Shown here in pieces: positions 1 through 10,904 of a DNA stretch of 36,966 nucleotides (its first letter is position 1; each line of letters starts with the position of its first letter). This DNA comes from Paulinella micropora (lineage: Eukaryota > Cercozoa > Imbricatea > Euglyphida): contig BJOX01000184.1 of the NCBI GenBank assembly GCA_009731375.1, forward strand, positions 774,266 through 811,231. Direction: 5' to 3'. A model generated the notes under the pieces. That model did not search any database. It had not been told where the DNA came from and was given only the letters and a program-made list of their open reading frames with translations. A program made the position numbers and the translations under genes.

Positions 1-75
1 TCTTCGTACTCCCCTCACGGGTGAGACGATGGAGGCGCATGTGCAGAAATGCATCAGCCATTGACAGAGAAGCAC

Positions 76-80
<5 letters not shown>
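1..80 (+). repeat. SINE-1 3' end fragment
   Basis: These bases match the 3' part of the tRNA-headed SINE at 8625-8890 almost exactly, including the GATGGAGGCGCATG core and the GAGAAGCAC end that runs into an (ATT)n tail. The left end of the window cuts the element. The tail continues to about 114 as (ATT)n and then AATT-rich sequence. Confidence 0.75.
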
Positions 81-118
<38 letters not shown>

Positions 119-288
119 TAATTAATTAATTTTAATTTTTAATTAATTAATTAATTTTGATTTTTTTAAGAAAGAACAAGGGAGGAGGACGAAGAGGAGC
201 AGAGGAAGAGGAGGAGGAGGAGGAGGAGGAGAAGAAGAAGAAGAAGAAGAGAGAAGAAGAAGAAAAGAAAAGAAGAGAAGAAGAAGAA

Positions 289-320
<32 letters not shown>

Positions 321-434
321 AGAAGATGGAGGAGGAGGAGGAGGAGGAGGAGGAGGAGAAGTACATTATCGAGTTATTTTTATCGTTTTTCCCATTAGCT
401 GAATAAGATAGCTTCACCCCCCCCCCCCGGTAGT

Positions 435-471
<37 letters not shown>

Positions 472-491
472 TACAGTGTAGTATAGTAGTA

Positions 492-531
<40 letters not shown>

Positions 532-1108
532 CAGTAGTAGCAGTAGTAGTAGTGGTAGTAGTAGTGGTAGTAGTAGTAGAGGTATGTAAGTATGTACTTA
601 TGTAAGTATGCTAGTATGTAAGGATGTAACTAGATAAGTAGTAACTGTGTAAGTAGTACTGTAAGTATGTAAGTATGTAAGTATGTAGGTATGTAAGTAT
701 GAAAGTATATGAGTATGTAAGGGTGTAAGTAGTACTGTAAGTATGTAAGTATGTAAGTATGTAGGTATGTAGGTATGAAAGTATATGAGTATGTAAGGCC
801 GTATGTAAGTATGTAAGTATGTAAGTATGTAAATATGTAAATATGTAAGTATGTAAGTACGGGTAATGAAGTATTTAAGTATGTAAGTATGTAAGTATGT
901 ATGATAAGTAGGTAAGTATGCGTACGCAAGTATGTAAGTATGTAAGTATAAGTATGTAAATATGTAAATATGTAAGTATATAAGTATATAAGTATCTAAG
1001 TATACCTACTTCTCCCTCCCCCTCCCTGCCCNNNNNNNNNNCCCCCCCCCCCCCCCCCCCTCTCTCTCTCTTATGTAACTTGCTGGTGTTGCCGCGGTGT
1101 GGTCAGTG

Positions 1109-1189
<81 letters not shown>

Positions 1190-1215
1190 TAATAGTAGTA
1201 GTAGTAGTAGTAGTG

Positions 1216-1279
<64 letters not shown>

Positions 1280-1581
1280 AAGCAGAAGCAGAAGCAGCAG
1301 CAGAAGCAGCAGCAGCAGAAGCAGAAGCAGAAGCAGAAGAAGAAGAAGAAGAAGAAGAAGAAGAAGAAGAAGAAGAAGAAGGAGGAGGAGGAGGAGGAGG
1401 AGGAGAAGAAGGAGAAGGAGAAGGAGAAGAAGAAGAAGAAGAAGAAGAAGAAGAAGAAGAAGAAGAAGAAGAAGAAGAAGAAGAAGAAGAAGAAGACGAA
1501 GAAGACGAAGACGACGAAGACGAAGACGAAGACGAAGACGAAGAAGAAGAAGAAGAAGAAGAAGATAAGAAAATGATAATG

Positions 1582-1668
<87 letters not shown>

Positions 1669-1713
1669 GTGCTTCTCTGTCAATGGCTGATGCATTTCTG
1701 CACATGCGCCTCC
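1669..1713 (-). repeat. SINE-1 3' tail, inverted
   Basis: This is the reverse complement of the 3' tail found at 31-75 and 8840-8888, ending at a 10-N gap. The (ATA)n tract to its left is the element's (TAT)n tail on the minus strand. Confidence 0.75.
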
Positions 1714-1726
1714 NNNNNNNNNNATC

Positions 1727-1785
<59 letters not shown>

Positions 1786-1789
1786 TAAT

Positions 1790-1880
1790 ACTATATCTGA
1801 GGCGTACTGATGCAGCTAATGGCATATCCTCAACGGACATAATACCCTTGTTCGAGGTCCTCCACCCCCCCGTGTCAGTC
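1790..1880 (-). repeat. SINE-2 3' end, inverted
   Basis: This is the reverse complement of about 9250-9339 and 9743-9832, from the gagactgacac segment to the gatatag end. It is embedded in (ATA)n and (AAT)n. Confidence 0.75.
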
Positions 1881-1918
<38 letters not shown>

Positions 1919-2428
1919 AGAAGAAGAAGAAGAAGAAGAAGAGGAAGAGGAAGAGGAAGAGGAAGAAGAAGAAGAAGAAGAAGAAGAAGAAGAAGAAGAA
2001 GAAGAAGAAGAAGAAGAAGAAGAAGAAGAAGAAGAAGAAGAAGAANNNNNNNNNNGGAGGAGGAGGAGGAGGAGGAGGAGGAGGAGGAGGAGGAGGAGGA
2101 GGAGGAAGAAGAAAGAAGAAAGAAGAAAGAAAGAAAGAAGAAGAAGAAGAAGAAGAAGAAGAAGAAGAAGAAGAAGAAGAAGAAGAAGAAGAAGAAGGAG
2201 GAGGAGGAGGAGGAGGAGGAGGAGGAGGAGGAGGAGAAGGAGGAGGAGGAGGAGGAGGNNNNNNNNNNNNNNNNAAAGAAGAAGAAGAAGAAGAAGAAGA
2301 AGAAGAAGAAGAAGAAGAAGAAGAAGAAGAAGAAGAAGAAGAAGAAGAAGAAGAAGATTTGTATGGATGACTAGAGGTCACTTGTAAGTAACTTCGTTAA
2401 ATTAAAGGCAAAGGCAAAGAAGAAGAAG

Positions 2429-2459
<31 letters not shown>

Positions 2460-2578
2460 TTACTTTAATATATTGCAACGTTACTTTAATAATTTTTAAT
2501 ATGAATATTATAAGGGTCACCGTCTTAGTTAAATCAATGGCCTTCGGGCTAAAGAAGAAGAAGAAGAAGAAGAAGAAG

Positions 2579-2609
<31 letters not shown>

Positions 2610-2961
2610 GAAGAAGAAGAAGAAGAAGAAGAAAGAAGAAGAAGAAGGAGGAGAAGGAGGAGAAGAAGAAGAAGGAGGAGGAGGAGAAGGAGAGGCAGGG
2701 GTAAGTACTGGGGTATAATATGCGTACCAAATTTTGGGAAAGTTAAAGATTTCCAAGAACTCCTTTTTACGACATCGCAAATTACGTAAAAAGGAAGAAA
2801 AAGAAAATACAGGTGCCGGTCGCCGGGCCGGCTTGGCCTTTGGCCAGCTTCATCGGCCCGGCTCGACGAGGCATTTTACACTGTCTCGAAGGGTGTTGTA
2901 TTAGTCGGGAGGTATCCCACTGTGACACGCCCTTGTCCAGCCTTGAAGGAAGTACGCAGAA

Positions 2962-3272
2962 ATGACTCGTAAGTTCAAACTGTTTGCCGTTTCTCAAGTT
3001 CTGGATGATAAAATTTGTGAATTATTAGGTGGGAACCAACGCGAGATTGACAGGAAGCGCGCGGAGGCCAGAAGGGCAAAAAACCAAGGTAGGATTATCT
3101 GTCCTAACTGTGGTGCTACAACATGTGCTGGTGGTTCTGGTGACGTTCTTATTCTTTTATTCAGTGCGTATATGAGGGAGAGGAGAGAGAGAGAGAGTGT
3201 GAGTGAGAGAGAGAGAGAGACAGACAGGCAGAGAGATCGAGAGAAAGCGGAAGAGAAAGAAAGAGAGAGCGA

Positions 3273-3308
<36 letters not shown>

Positions 3309-3401
3309 TCGAGAGACATCGAGAGAAAGAGGAAGTGAAAGAAAGAGAGATCGAGAGAGAGATCGAGAGAAAGAGGAAGAGAAAGAGAGAGAGGAAAAGA
3401 G

Positions 3402-3441
<40 letters not shown>

Positions 3442-3718
3442 GAGAGAGAGAGAGAGAGAGACGAGAGAGAGAGAGACACAGAGAGAGAGAGATCGAGAGA
3501 GAAAGAGGAAGAGAAAGAAAGAGAGAGCGAGTGAGAGAGAGAGAGAGAAATTTAATATTTTCCTTTAATACGCTCGACTGAATAACTAGGTCTCCACCTT
3601 AGATAAAGGTATAACTTACTAGCTATACTTTTCACGTGGACGTTCCCTGAGTCCAATTGTAAAATTATTCTCTCAATAAAAGCGAAGAAGAAGAAGAGAG
3701 AGAGAGAGAGAGCCAAAA

Positions 3719-3755
<37 letters not shown>

Positions 3756-3934
3756 AAAAAAAANNNNNNNNNNAGGGAATAGAATAGGGAAGAGAAAGAG
3801 GAAAGAGAGAAATAGACAGAAAAGGATGATTATGATTCATAAGTATAGTAAGAAAACAGGGTAGAATATGTAACACCTGAATACGATTGAGTACTTTGAT
3901 CGACTCCGGTATAAGGGGTGCGTATGGGACGCTT

Positions 3935-3986
<52 letters not shown>

Positions 3987-4812
3987 GAGAGAGAAATAAA
4001 TAAATAAAGAGATAAATAAATTTAGCTTTATATCGAGGTGGTGAATATATAATGAATACAGGGTAGAATATGTAACACTGGATTACGTATTGAGTACTTA
4101 GTCGGCATGTACTCGCGCAAGACCAGTATAAGGGGTGCGTATGGGACGCTTATTTCAAATGGTATGTGTGAGATACGATCCGAAATAAGGATGACAGGGG
4201 TATCTTTTTTAGCTCAAACGTGATGATGGCATGCGCTGAGAAATTAGAGAGAAAGAGGAAGAGAAAGAAAGAGAGAGATCGAGAGAAAGAGGAAGAGAGA
4301 GAGAGAGAGAGAAAGAGGAAGAGAAAGAAAGAGAGAGCGAGAGATCGAGAGAAAGAGGAAGAGAAAGAGAGAGATGTGTGTGCGAGAGAGAGAGAGAATA
4401 TGTTTTTAATAATATATAGAGAGAAAGAGGAGATAGAGAGAAAAAGGGAAGAGGCAGAGAGAGAGCAAGAGCAAGAGAGAGAGAGAGAGACAGACAGAGA
4501 GAGAGAGAGAGAGAAAGAGCAAGAGAAAGAGAGAGAGAGAGATGGAGAGAGAGAGAGGAAGAGACAGAGAGAGAGAGCGCGATGGAGAGAGAGAGAGAGG
4601 AAGAGAGAGAGAGACAGAGAGAGAGAAGAAGAGAGAGAGAGAAGAGAGTGAGAGGGAGCTCTGTCTCTACAGAGCTCCTCCTCTTCTCTCGATCTCTCCC
4701 TCTCTCTCTTCCTCTTTCTCTCGATTTCTCTCGATCTCTCTTCTCTCTCTCTCTATATATATACATATATATATATATATATTCTCTCATATCTCTCTCT
4801 CTCTCCCTCTCT

Positions 4813-4845
<33 letters not shown>

Positions 4846-4913
4846 TCTCTCTTCTCTCTCTCTCTATATATATATATTTATATTCTCTTATCTCTCTCTC
4901 TCTCATCTCTCTC

Positions 4914-4954
<41 letters not shown>

Positions 4955-5079
4955 AATGAGTCTAAGTACTCACCGTATTCCGGTGTTACATATTCTACCC
5001 TGTATTCCTACTATACTTATACATCATAATCATCCCCGTTTTGTCTATTTCTCTTTTTCTCTTTCTCTTTCTTATTCTA

Positions 5080-5112
<33 letters not shown>

Positions 5113-5126
5113 TCGAGAGAGAGAGA

Positions 5127-5171
<45 letters not shown>

Positions 5172-5706
5172 AAGAGGGGGGGGGGGGGCTTTGGAAGCAA
5201 GGCAGAGAGACAGTCTCACGTCTCTGTACGCATATCTGAGCTCATCGATTGAAATGTGTGACAGGCGGCAAGACATCGGGAGGCGAGATTGCGCACAAAA
5301 GAGAAGCGTAAGTTGCCCTTCCTTCGTTTTCGCCCAACGGAAAAAGAGATGAAGATACGAGGTGTTTTGGTGAACGTGTTGTGTGTGCAGTACGGCCAAC
5401 ATTATGCAACAGAAGCAAGAAGCCGCCGAAAGATGGAAAAAAGAGGTGCAACTCGCACAGTGAGAAAAAGAGGAAAGGAGGGGTGGGGTTGGGGGGAGGG
5501 GGGGGTTGCACAAACACATACTCGTTCCCCGAATTACAAGTTGTCTGTCCCCTCGTGCATTGTTGTCTTCCCTCACCACATTGGTCTGGGTGTGGCAGTG
5601 TGAAGAGGCCAAGGCAAAAGGCTTGCCCCCGCCTCCCAAACCGAAAGTGGGCGGCGCGCCGCCCCCGGCAGCCAAGGAGTCCAAAAACAATGGGAAGAAA
5701 AAATAA
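2962..5706 (+). CDS. SERF/4F5 family small EDRK-rich protein, 5 exons, 90 aa
   Basis: Exons are 2962-2968, 3029-3088, 5265-5307, 5391-5445 and 5599-5706. All introns are GT-AG and phases join as 1, 1, 2, 0. The first exon gives only ATG ACT C before a GTAAGT donor; joined to GT at 3029 it yields the family's N-terminus MTRGNQREID. Exon 3 is 43 nt and also ends at GTAAGT. Exon 4 reads ANIMQQKQEAAERWKKE, which fits the second conserved block of 4F5 proteins. Exon 5 adds a proline-rich stretch (GLPPPPKPKVGG) and a lysine-rich tail to TAA. SERF/MOAG-4 proteins are small, highly charged and disordered; they bind RNA and modulate protein aggregation in other eukaryotes. Reading straight through the exon 1 donor gives a 190-residue frame that dissolves into ERER repeats and is not the gene. 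Intron 2 is 2176 bp of repeats. The proline-rich tail is longer than in short metazoan SERFs. Confidence 0.9.
3170..3548. repeat. (GA)n microsatellite in SERF intron 2
   Basis: This is an imperfect GA repeat with GTGT and GATC interruptions. It starts 80 bp after the exon 2 donor. The RERER/SLSLS frames it opens are artefacts. Confidence 0.9.
3777..3900 (+). repeat. Dispersed repeat, left arm of inverted pair
   Basis: About 120 bp including ACAGGGTAGAATATGTAACAC. It pairs as an inverted repeat with 4960-5085 at roughly 85-90 percent by eye, and both arms lie inside SERF intron 2. It is followed by GGTATAAGGGGTGCGTATGG near 3909. It could be a MITE-like or foldback repeat. No transposase is visible. 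Confidence 0.6.
3938..4020. repeat. (ATTT)n then (AAAT)n microsatellite
   Basis: Sixteen or so ATTT units are followed by a short complementary AAAT stretch, so the tract is partly self-complementary. Confidence 0.8.
4055..4160 (+). repeat. Third copy of the ACAGGGTAG dispersed repeat
   Basis: It repeats the core of 3856-3940: ACAGGGTAGAATATGTAACAC, then TTGAGTACTT, then TATAAGGGGTGCGTATGGG. It is in direct orientation to the copy at 3777. Confidence 0.65.
4240..4950. repeat. (GA)n turning into (TC)n, self-complementary microsatellite
   Basis: GA-rich repeat to about 4655 is followed by CT-rich repeat with (TA)n islands to 4950. The two halves are reverse complements in composition and could fold on each other in the pre-mRNA of SERF intron 2. 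Confidence 0.8.
4960..5085 (-). repeat. Dispersed repeat, right arm of inverted pair
   Basis: Reverse complement of 3777-3900, including GTGTTACATATTCTACCCTG and the TAATCATCC segment. It ends in a (GA)n tract that reaches the exon 3 acceptor region. Confidence 0.6.
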
Positions 5707-7530
5707 GCACCTAGGTATGACGAAATGGCGCCCCTAATATCCGCATTTATTTTCCAAGGAAAGAACAGGAAGGAAAGGAAAGGTGAGGATAGGACAGAAA
5801 GACAAGAGAAGGAACGAAATAGAAGATAAGAGGAGAAAAGAAGAGAAAAGAAAAGAGGAGAACAGAAGTGAAAAGAGGTGAAAAGAAGAGAAAAGAAAAG
5901 AATGGAAAAGAAAAGATGGAAGCAAAGAAGAAAAGGGAAAGACGACAGAAATCGTATAGAAGGAAAGGGAAGACAACCCCCTCGGCAAAGTTGCAGAGTG
6001 CAACTCCAGACACTTTTTATTGTTTTTTAGACAGCACGCCCAGTCTTGCGCAAGGAGTGCACGCTCCAACTTTTGTTTTCTCTTTCAAGACAAGTTAAAC
6101 ATATCAAATTTAAACGTAATGATTCCTATTTTTACGCAAGCACAATACTTGCCACTCATAGAGCCGAGTTGGAAGCGGAAGAGGTTTTGAATTAATATTT
6201 TAATATTAATGTGCATGATGTTAAACTGCATCGGGTCTCTGCATCATTGACCTTAAACTGTGACTGCTTGTTGTTGTTGGTCTTTTTTTTTTTAATTTAT
6301 TTTTTTTTTAAACACGTTATGTTTTCTCTTTTTGTATTAATATCTCTTGATCACTGCCTCTTCCATTTTATCTCTTCTGCTTCCTATTCAGCTCTACGAG
6401 TGGCAAGTAGATATTCTATTAAAACAGTGCTTGCATAAAAATGATAACTTAATATTATATATAAATGGAACTTGAAAGTGTTACAATAGTACCGGCGATA
6501 TTTAATAACCGATAACTGTCCTAACGATATATATGAAGACTGAGGAATACCTAAAGTAGGGACTCCGTAAGCTCCAGACCAAGGATAACCGACAGACCGG
6601 AACGGTAAGTATTGAGTGCCATTATATATATACCGGGTGGGCTGGCATAATCCCTTCTCCCCCCCGAGCGCGCTCGGGTGACCCCTTATGCCGCCGCGCG
6701 CGAGTCAGTAGCAGAACTCATACCCCCGCCGACCAACCTCGGAATAGAATGTTAGTACTACAGGAGTCCACACATGTTTTGGCGGGATTCAGTTCTCAGC
6801 CGCTCAGGCCGCGGTCACGGTTAAAGGATTCGTTGGCTGTATTTATTATATATTATCAAGTTAAAGTATATAACGGCGGCGTTTTGACTAAGCTGGTATA
6901 TACAATAAGTGAGCCTACGGTTGACAGCCGGGGACGCCTGGGAGACGAATAAACCGGCGGAGAGCAGCTCTGGGCAGCTTACATCGTAAGCCTTTTCTCA
7001 CGGCAGTTCCCTTTCTGTCCTTGTTTCTTTTTCCTTGTGACACTCTGGGACACAAAGACATTCTCGCTTTCCCGTTTCAAGTGTTTTATTAATATCATTA
7101 CAATAAATATTCGCAACACACGGAGTGGTTATAAGGTAAATATTTATATACAATATATGATGTCAGTAGATGATATTAATAAGCTTACTGTTGTCAGATA
7201 CAATAAGCCCTGCAAGTGGCATTAAGCTTACCGGTAGTTTTAGTGAACGGTATAATAATAATAATACCGGTATAAATTACACTGCGAATGTCTTACTGTA
7301 CTTTTAAAATAAATAGGAATCAAACCACATGAGGCGTCGCCTCATATTAAGTATATCAAAATAAAAAGGAACTTATACATTTTAAGATACCTTCAAATTG
7401 CCTTCCAGTTGGACCGGCGCCAGAAGTTTCATGTGCATATTACCGGTAATATAAGAAGTACTGTTTCAAGCATGTTAAAGCACGCCACAAGTAACAACGA
7501 GAGTGCGTGCACAACCTGCTGTACTGGGGT
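5707..7530. other. No gene recognised; SERF 3' flank and intergenic
   Basis: 5757-5960 is GAAAAGA-rich purine sequence just past the SERF stop. 6100-7400 is mixed-composition, AT-leaning sequence with short frames only. A 16-bp perfect palindrome CCCGAGCGCGCTCGGG lies at 6663-6678. I see no splice-consistent coding series and no RNA gene. Confidence 0.5.
6663..6678. other. Perfect 16-bp GC palindrome
   Basis: CCCGAGCGCGCTCGGG equals its own reverse complement, in otherwise AT-leaning DNA. It could form a cruciform or be a dimeric binding site; nothing nearby decides. Confidence 0.5.
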
Positions 7531-7918
7531 TCAAGAGAAGGCGAAAGAAGACACGCCTTTGAGTTTCGGCGTGTTGCCGGTGGGCTTGCCCGGAGAGGAG
7601 GTGACTGAGGAGGCTTCCGCTGCCTGTGGGCTCGGCTCACCTCCGTTTTGTTCCCGCGCGCGCCCCGCAGAGCCCGCGCGATCGCTGCCCTGTCCCTGTC
7701 CGCGCCGGCGGGCCATGAGCGCGGCCTTCTGCCTGGCGCGCTTCTCCTTGATGGCGGCGGAGGAGGCCAGCCCCGCCCCGCGGACCGGCGGGGCCAAGAG
7801 CTGCCTGTCCTGCGGGTGGTGGTGGTCCTGCTCGTCCTCGGTGTGAGACTCCACGCCAGACAACTCGGAGTATTCGCCACCGTCCACTCCATGCAAACCA
7901 CCCAGTCGCCCCACACGC
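7531..7918 (-). CDS. Putative 3'-terminal coding exon, possibly of the FHIP gene
   Basis: On the minus strand an ATTAG acceptor at 7919-7920 opens a 129-codon frame ending in TGA at 7533-7531. Its composition is protein-like rather than microsatellite: an acidic, histidine-rich stretch (HTEDEQDHHH), then a basic segment AAIKEKRARQKAALMARRR, then a Ser/Pro/Gly-rich tail ending SSFAFS. GC is far higher than the flanks. It is on the same strand as the FHIP gene and downstream of its last certain exon. Entry phase would be 2, which does not join directly to the other candidate exon at 10446-10501, so at least one link is missing. It may instead belong to a separate gene. Confidence 0.4.
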
Positions 7919-7936
7919 CTAATAACACAGAGCGGC

Positions 7937-7937
<1 letters not shown>

Positions 7938-8013
<76 letters not shown>

Positions 8014-8029
8014 TTATGTATATATAAAC

Positions 8030-8111
<82 letters not shown>

Positions 8112-8112
8112 T

Positions 8113-8201
<89 letters not shown>

Positions 8202-8291
8202 GGATAGATAGATGGATAGATAGATAGATAGATAGATAGATAGGTAGATAGATATATGGATGGAGAGCCGGGATCGATGGATAGACAGGTG

Positions 8292-8323
<32 letters not shown>

Positions 8324-8346
8324 AAGATATGTTAGATAGATAGATG

Positions 8347-8391
<45 letters not shown>

Positions 8392-8434
8392 GTATAGATA
8401 GGTAGGTAGGTAGGTAGGTAGGTAGGTAGATAGG

Positions 8435-8515
<81 letters not shown>

Positions 8516-8570
8516 ATAGATAGACAGATAGATAGACAGATAGATAGATAGATAGATTGGTTGGTTGGTT
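7938..8570. repeat. (GATA)n/(GACA)n microsatellite array
   Basis: GATA tetramers with GACA, GGTA and GA interruptions and a TATATA island near 8020-8050. The YLSIYLSI frame is an artefact. Confidence 0.95.
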
Positions 8571-8624
8571 GGTTGGTATATGTATATATATATTATTATA
8601 TATATTATTATTATATATATTATG

Positions 8625-8890
8625 GACACCGTGATAGCCCAGTGGTCAAGTTCTACCATCTGGGCCCTGTCGCCAGTTCGATTCCCGTCGGTGCCACCAG
8701 TATTTTCATTGATCATACCGATCCGTCTGGACCAGTATTTTCATTGAACATACCGGCCCGTCTGGAAGTGTTGGAACTGCCCTTGCGGGGGTGTCATTAG
8801 AGCTTATCGTCAATTCTTCGTACTCCCCTCACGGGTGAGACGATGGAGGCGCATGTGCAGAAATGCATCAGCCATTGACAGAGAAGCACT
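8625..8890 (+). mobile_element. SINE-1, tRNA-derived, with (TAT)n tail
   Basis: The 5' 70 bases look like a decayed tRNA. GACACCG (8625-8631) pairs with CGGTGCC (8689-8695) with one mismatch. TAGCCCAGTGG at 8635-8645 fits a pol III A box and AGTTCGATTCC at 8675-8685 fits a B box. The T stem is too damaged for a working tRNA. A 35-bp segment is tandemly duplicated at 8697-8731 and 8732-8766. The 3' domain carries GATGGAGGCGCATG and ends GAGAAGCAC before (TAT)n and a gap at 8918-8927. Other copies of the 3' domain are at 1-80 and inverted at 1669-1713. Confidence 0.7.
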
Positions 8891-8927
8891 ATTATTATTA
8901 TTATTATTATTATTATTNNNNNNNNNN

Positions 8928-9339
8928 CCAGCCCAATGGCCTCAAGGCGTTAAACTGTGACGCCAACTCATAACCCTTTGGTGGTAGATGCTGGGGAGGA
9001 GGGTCGTTGCGCGCGTAAAAGATCTTAAACTCCGCATATGCTGGTTGATAGCCCAGGACCCAGCAGACACCAGATTGTTATGGGTGGGGTTTCGAGGCAG
9101 CTCTAGCAACCGCGCTTGGTGTATGCACTTGCACATTCGGTGACGTCTTGCAAGAGGTTGCTGGGACTGCGGAATAACCTCGGCTTAGTGCAGTCTTGCC
9201 CTCAGGAGCTCCATCGGTGGCCCCGATCATCAGGCGAGAGACTGACACGGGGGGGTGGAGGACCTCGAACAAGGGTATTGGAGGCTTATGTCCGTTGAGG
9301 ATATGCCATTAGCTGCATCAGTACGCCTCAGATATAGTA
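8928..9339 (+). repeat. SINE-2 copy 1 of tandem dimer
   Basis: It appears identical to 9421-9832, offset by 493 bp, with an 81-bp spacer (9340-9420). It ends GATATAGTA. The 3' portion recurs inverted at 1790-1880. The 64- and 60-residue frames that repeat between the copies are a consequence of the duplication, not genes. Confidence 0.85.
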
Positions 9340-9420
9340 AATCTGCCTTGGAGTGTTGACTGTGACATATTTGAGGGAAATCCCGATGAAAAAACCTAGT
9401 CACACTTGCTAAACAGAGTT

Positions 9421-9832
9421 CCAGCCCAATGGCCTCAAGGCGTTAAACTGTGACGCCAACTCATAACCCTTTGGTGGTAGATGCTGGGGAGGAGGGTCGT
9501 TGCGCGCGTAAAAGATCTTAAACTCCGCATATGCTGGTTGATAGCCCAGGACCCAGCAGACACCAGATTGTTATGGGTGGGGTTTCGAGGCAGCTCTAGC
9601 AACCGCGCTTGGTGTATGCACTTGCACATTCGGTGACGTCTTGCAAGAGGTTGCTGGGACTGCGGAATAACCTCGGCTTAGTGCAGTCTTGCCCTCAGGA
9701 GCTCCATCGGTGGCCCCGATCATCAGGCGAGAGACTGACACGGGGGGGTGGAGGACCTCGAACAAGGGTATTGGAGGCTTATGTCCGTTGAGGATATGCC
9801 ATTAGCTGCATCAGTACGCCTCAGATATAGTA
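9421..9832 (+). repeat. SINE-2 copy 2 of tandem dimer
   Basis: Second copy of the unit at 8928. It ends GATATAGTA and runs into (ATT)n, (AAT)n and (GATA)n to about 10160. The short motif TATTGGAGGCTTATG near its 3' end also occurs near 25061, so the family has a conserved 3' block. Confidence 0.85.
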
Positions 9833-9881
<49 letters not shown>

Positions 9882-9891
9882 TATTATTATT

Positions 9892-9956
<65 letters not shown>

Positions 9957-9973
9957 CAATAATAATAATAATA

Positions 9974-10009
<36 letters not shown>

Positions 10010-10078
10010 GATAGATAGATAGATAGATAGATAGGTCGATAGGTGGGTAGGTAGGTAAGTAGGTAGTAGGTAGGTAGG

Positions 10079-10112
<34 letters not shown>

Positions 10113-10445
10113 TAGATAGATAGACAGATAGATAGATAGATAGGTAAGTAGATAGAAAGAAAGAGGGGGTGGGGGAGGCCTTCTGATCGAGGAGCCCCTG
10201 CCGGAGGCGCCGCGTTTCCCCTAAAACACCATCATTTATTCATTCATTCATTCATTCATTCATCCATCCATCCATCCATCCATCCATTCGTGCGTTCGTT
10301 CATTCGTTCATTCGTTCATTCATTCATTCATTCATACCTTCCTTCCTTCCTTCCTTCCTTCATTTGGGGAGGGAGGATGTCCACTCACATGTTGCAAGTA
10401 TCTAGATCGGTGCGTGTTGTTGTGTGTGCGTGCGTGTGATAGTAC
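9833..10445. repeat. Microsatellites and unassigned DNA
   Basis: (ATT)n, (AAT)n, (GATA)n and GTAG tetramers run to 10160. (CATT)n and (CATC)n at 10228-10340 and (CCTT)n at 10338-10360 follow. No coding exon is recognised apart from the candidate just downstream at 10446. Confidence 0.8.
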
Positions 10446-10501
10446 CTTTGTTCCAACCGCGACGCGCCTGCGAGCCTTGGCCGTCAAGACGTAGAACTTG
10501 T
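10446..10501 (-). CDS. Candidate downstream exon of the FHIP gene
   Basis: On the minus strand a TATAG acceptor opens 56 nt in frame (KFYVLTAKARRRVAVGTK) and closes at AAAG/GTACTA, a good donor. It would follow the exon cut by the gap at 10940-10949. The family's C-terminus has a short hydrophobic-basic segment after the KELAA-type helix, so the position fits, but the match is weak and entry phase cannot be tested across the gap. Confidence 0.3.
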
Positions 10502-10904
10502 CTATACGGTTAGGGTTAAGGTTATCGTTAGTACAGCCCACATGCACACCTCTCAGTGAGACAAGCGGATAGCTGGATAGGTGGACAGAGCGTCAGCAGA
10601 TGATGTTTACGGCGAGGGATGCCCGAGCAGAGAGCAAGCCAAAGTAGGTGGGTATGAAGGAAAGGTAGGCAGGTAGCAGATGGGTATGAAGGGTATGAAG
10701 GAAGGTCGTCATGTAGCAGATGGGTCGGTAGAGGTTTGGGGATGGGGGTGGGGGAGCGTTGGTTGACTTGTAGGTATGACTTAAGGTAAGCAGATGGGTC
10801 GGTAGGGATTTAGGGGCGGGCGGCCGGAGAGAGGAAGGGTGATTTGAGTTGTAGGTATGAAGGAATGTACGCAGGAAACAGAAGAGTCAGTAGAGATTTT
10901 TTTC

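Larger units (their letters stand above)
81..2640. repeat. Compound microsatellite block, no gene
   Basis: The block is almost entirely simple repeat: (ATT)n, (GGA/GAA)n at 180-360, (GTA)n at 430-580 and 1108-1280, TATG/TAAG tetramers at 590-1000, (C)n around a gap at 1032-1041, (GAA)n at 1337-1560, (ATA)n at 1575-1668, then long (GAA/GGA)n runs to 2360 and again at 2540-2690. Every open frame through it is a homopolymer translation. Two inverted SINE pieces (1669-1713 and 1790-1880) are the only complex sequence between 1100 and 2360. Confidence 0.9.

Noticed and set aside
1103-2387. Overlapping frames of poly-Leu, Phe, Glu, Arg and Ser
   Set aside because: All six frames of trinucleotide repeats stay open; no start context, splice site or conserved residue supports a protein.
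2962-3534. Single-exon 190-residue protein starting MTRKFKLFAV
   Set aside because: It reads through a GTAAGT donor and a GTAGGA donor into (GA)n. The spliced SERF model explains the start and the GNQREID block far better.
6450-7000. Solo LTR or DNA transposon
   Set aside because: The palindrome and TA-rich stretch are suggestive, but no terminal repeats, target duplication or similarity to the element at 28800-36966 could be shown.
7409-7846. Plus-strand 145-residue ORF
   Set aside because: It is antisense to the minus-strand exon 7531-7918, whose residue composition is more protein-like and which has an acceptor.
7938-8570. CRISPR or minisatellite array
   Set aside because: The unit is 4 bp with no spacers; it is an ordinary GATA microsatellite in a eukaryote.
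8625-8698. Functional tRNA gene
   Set aside because: A and B boxes and a near-complete acceptor stem are present, but the T stem does not pair and the sequence is followed by SINE body and repeated tail copies.
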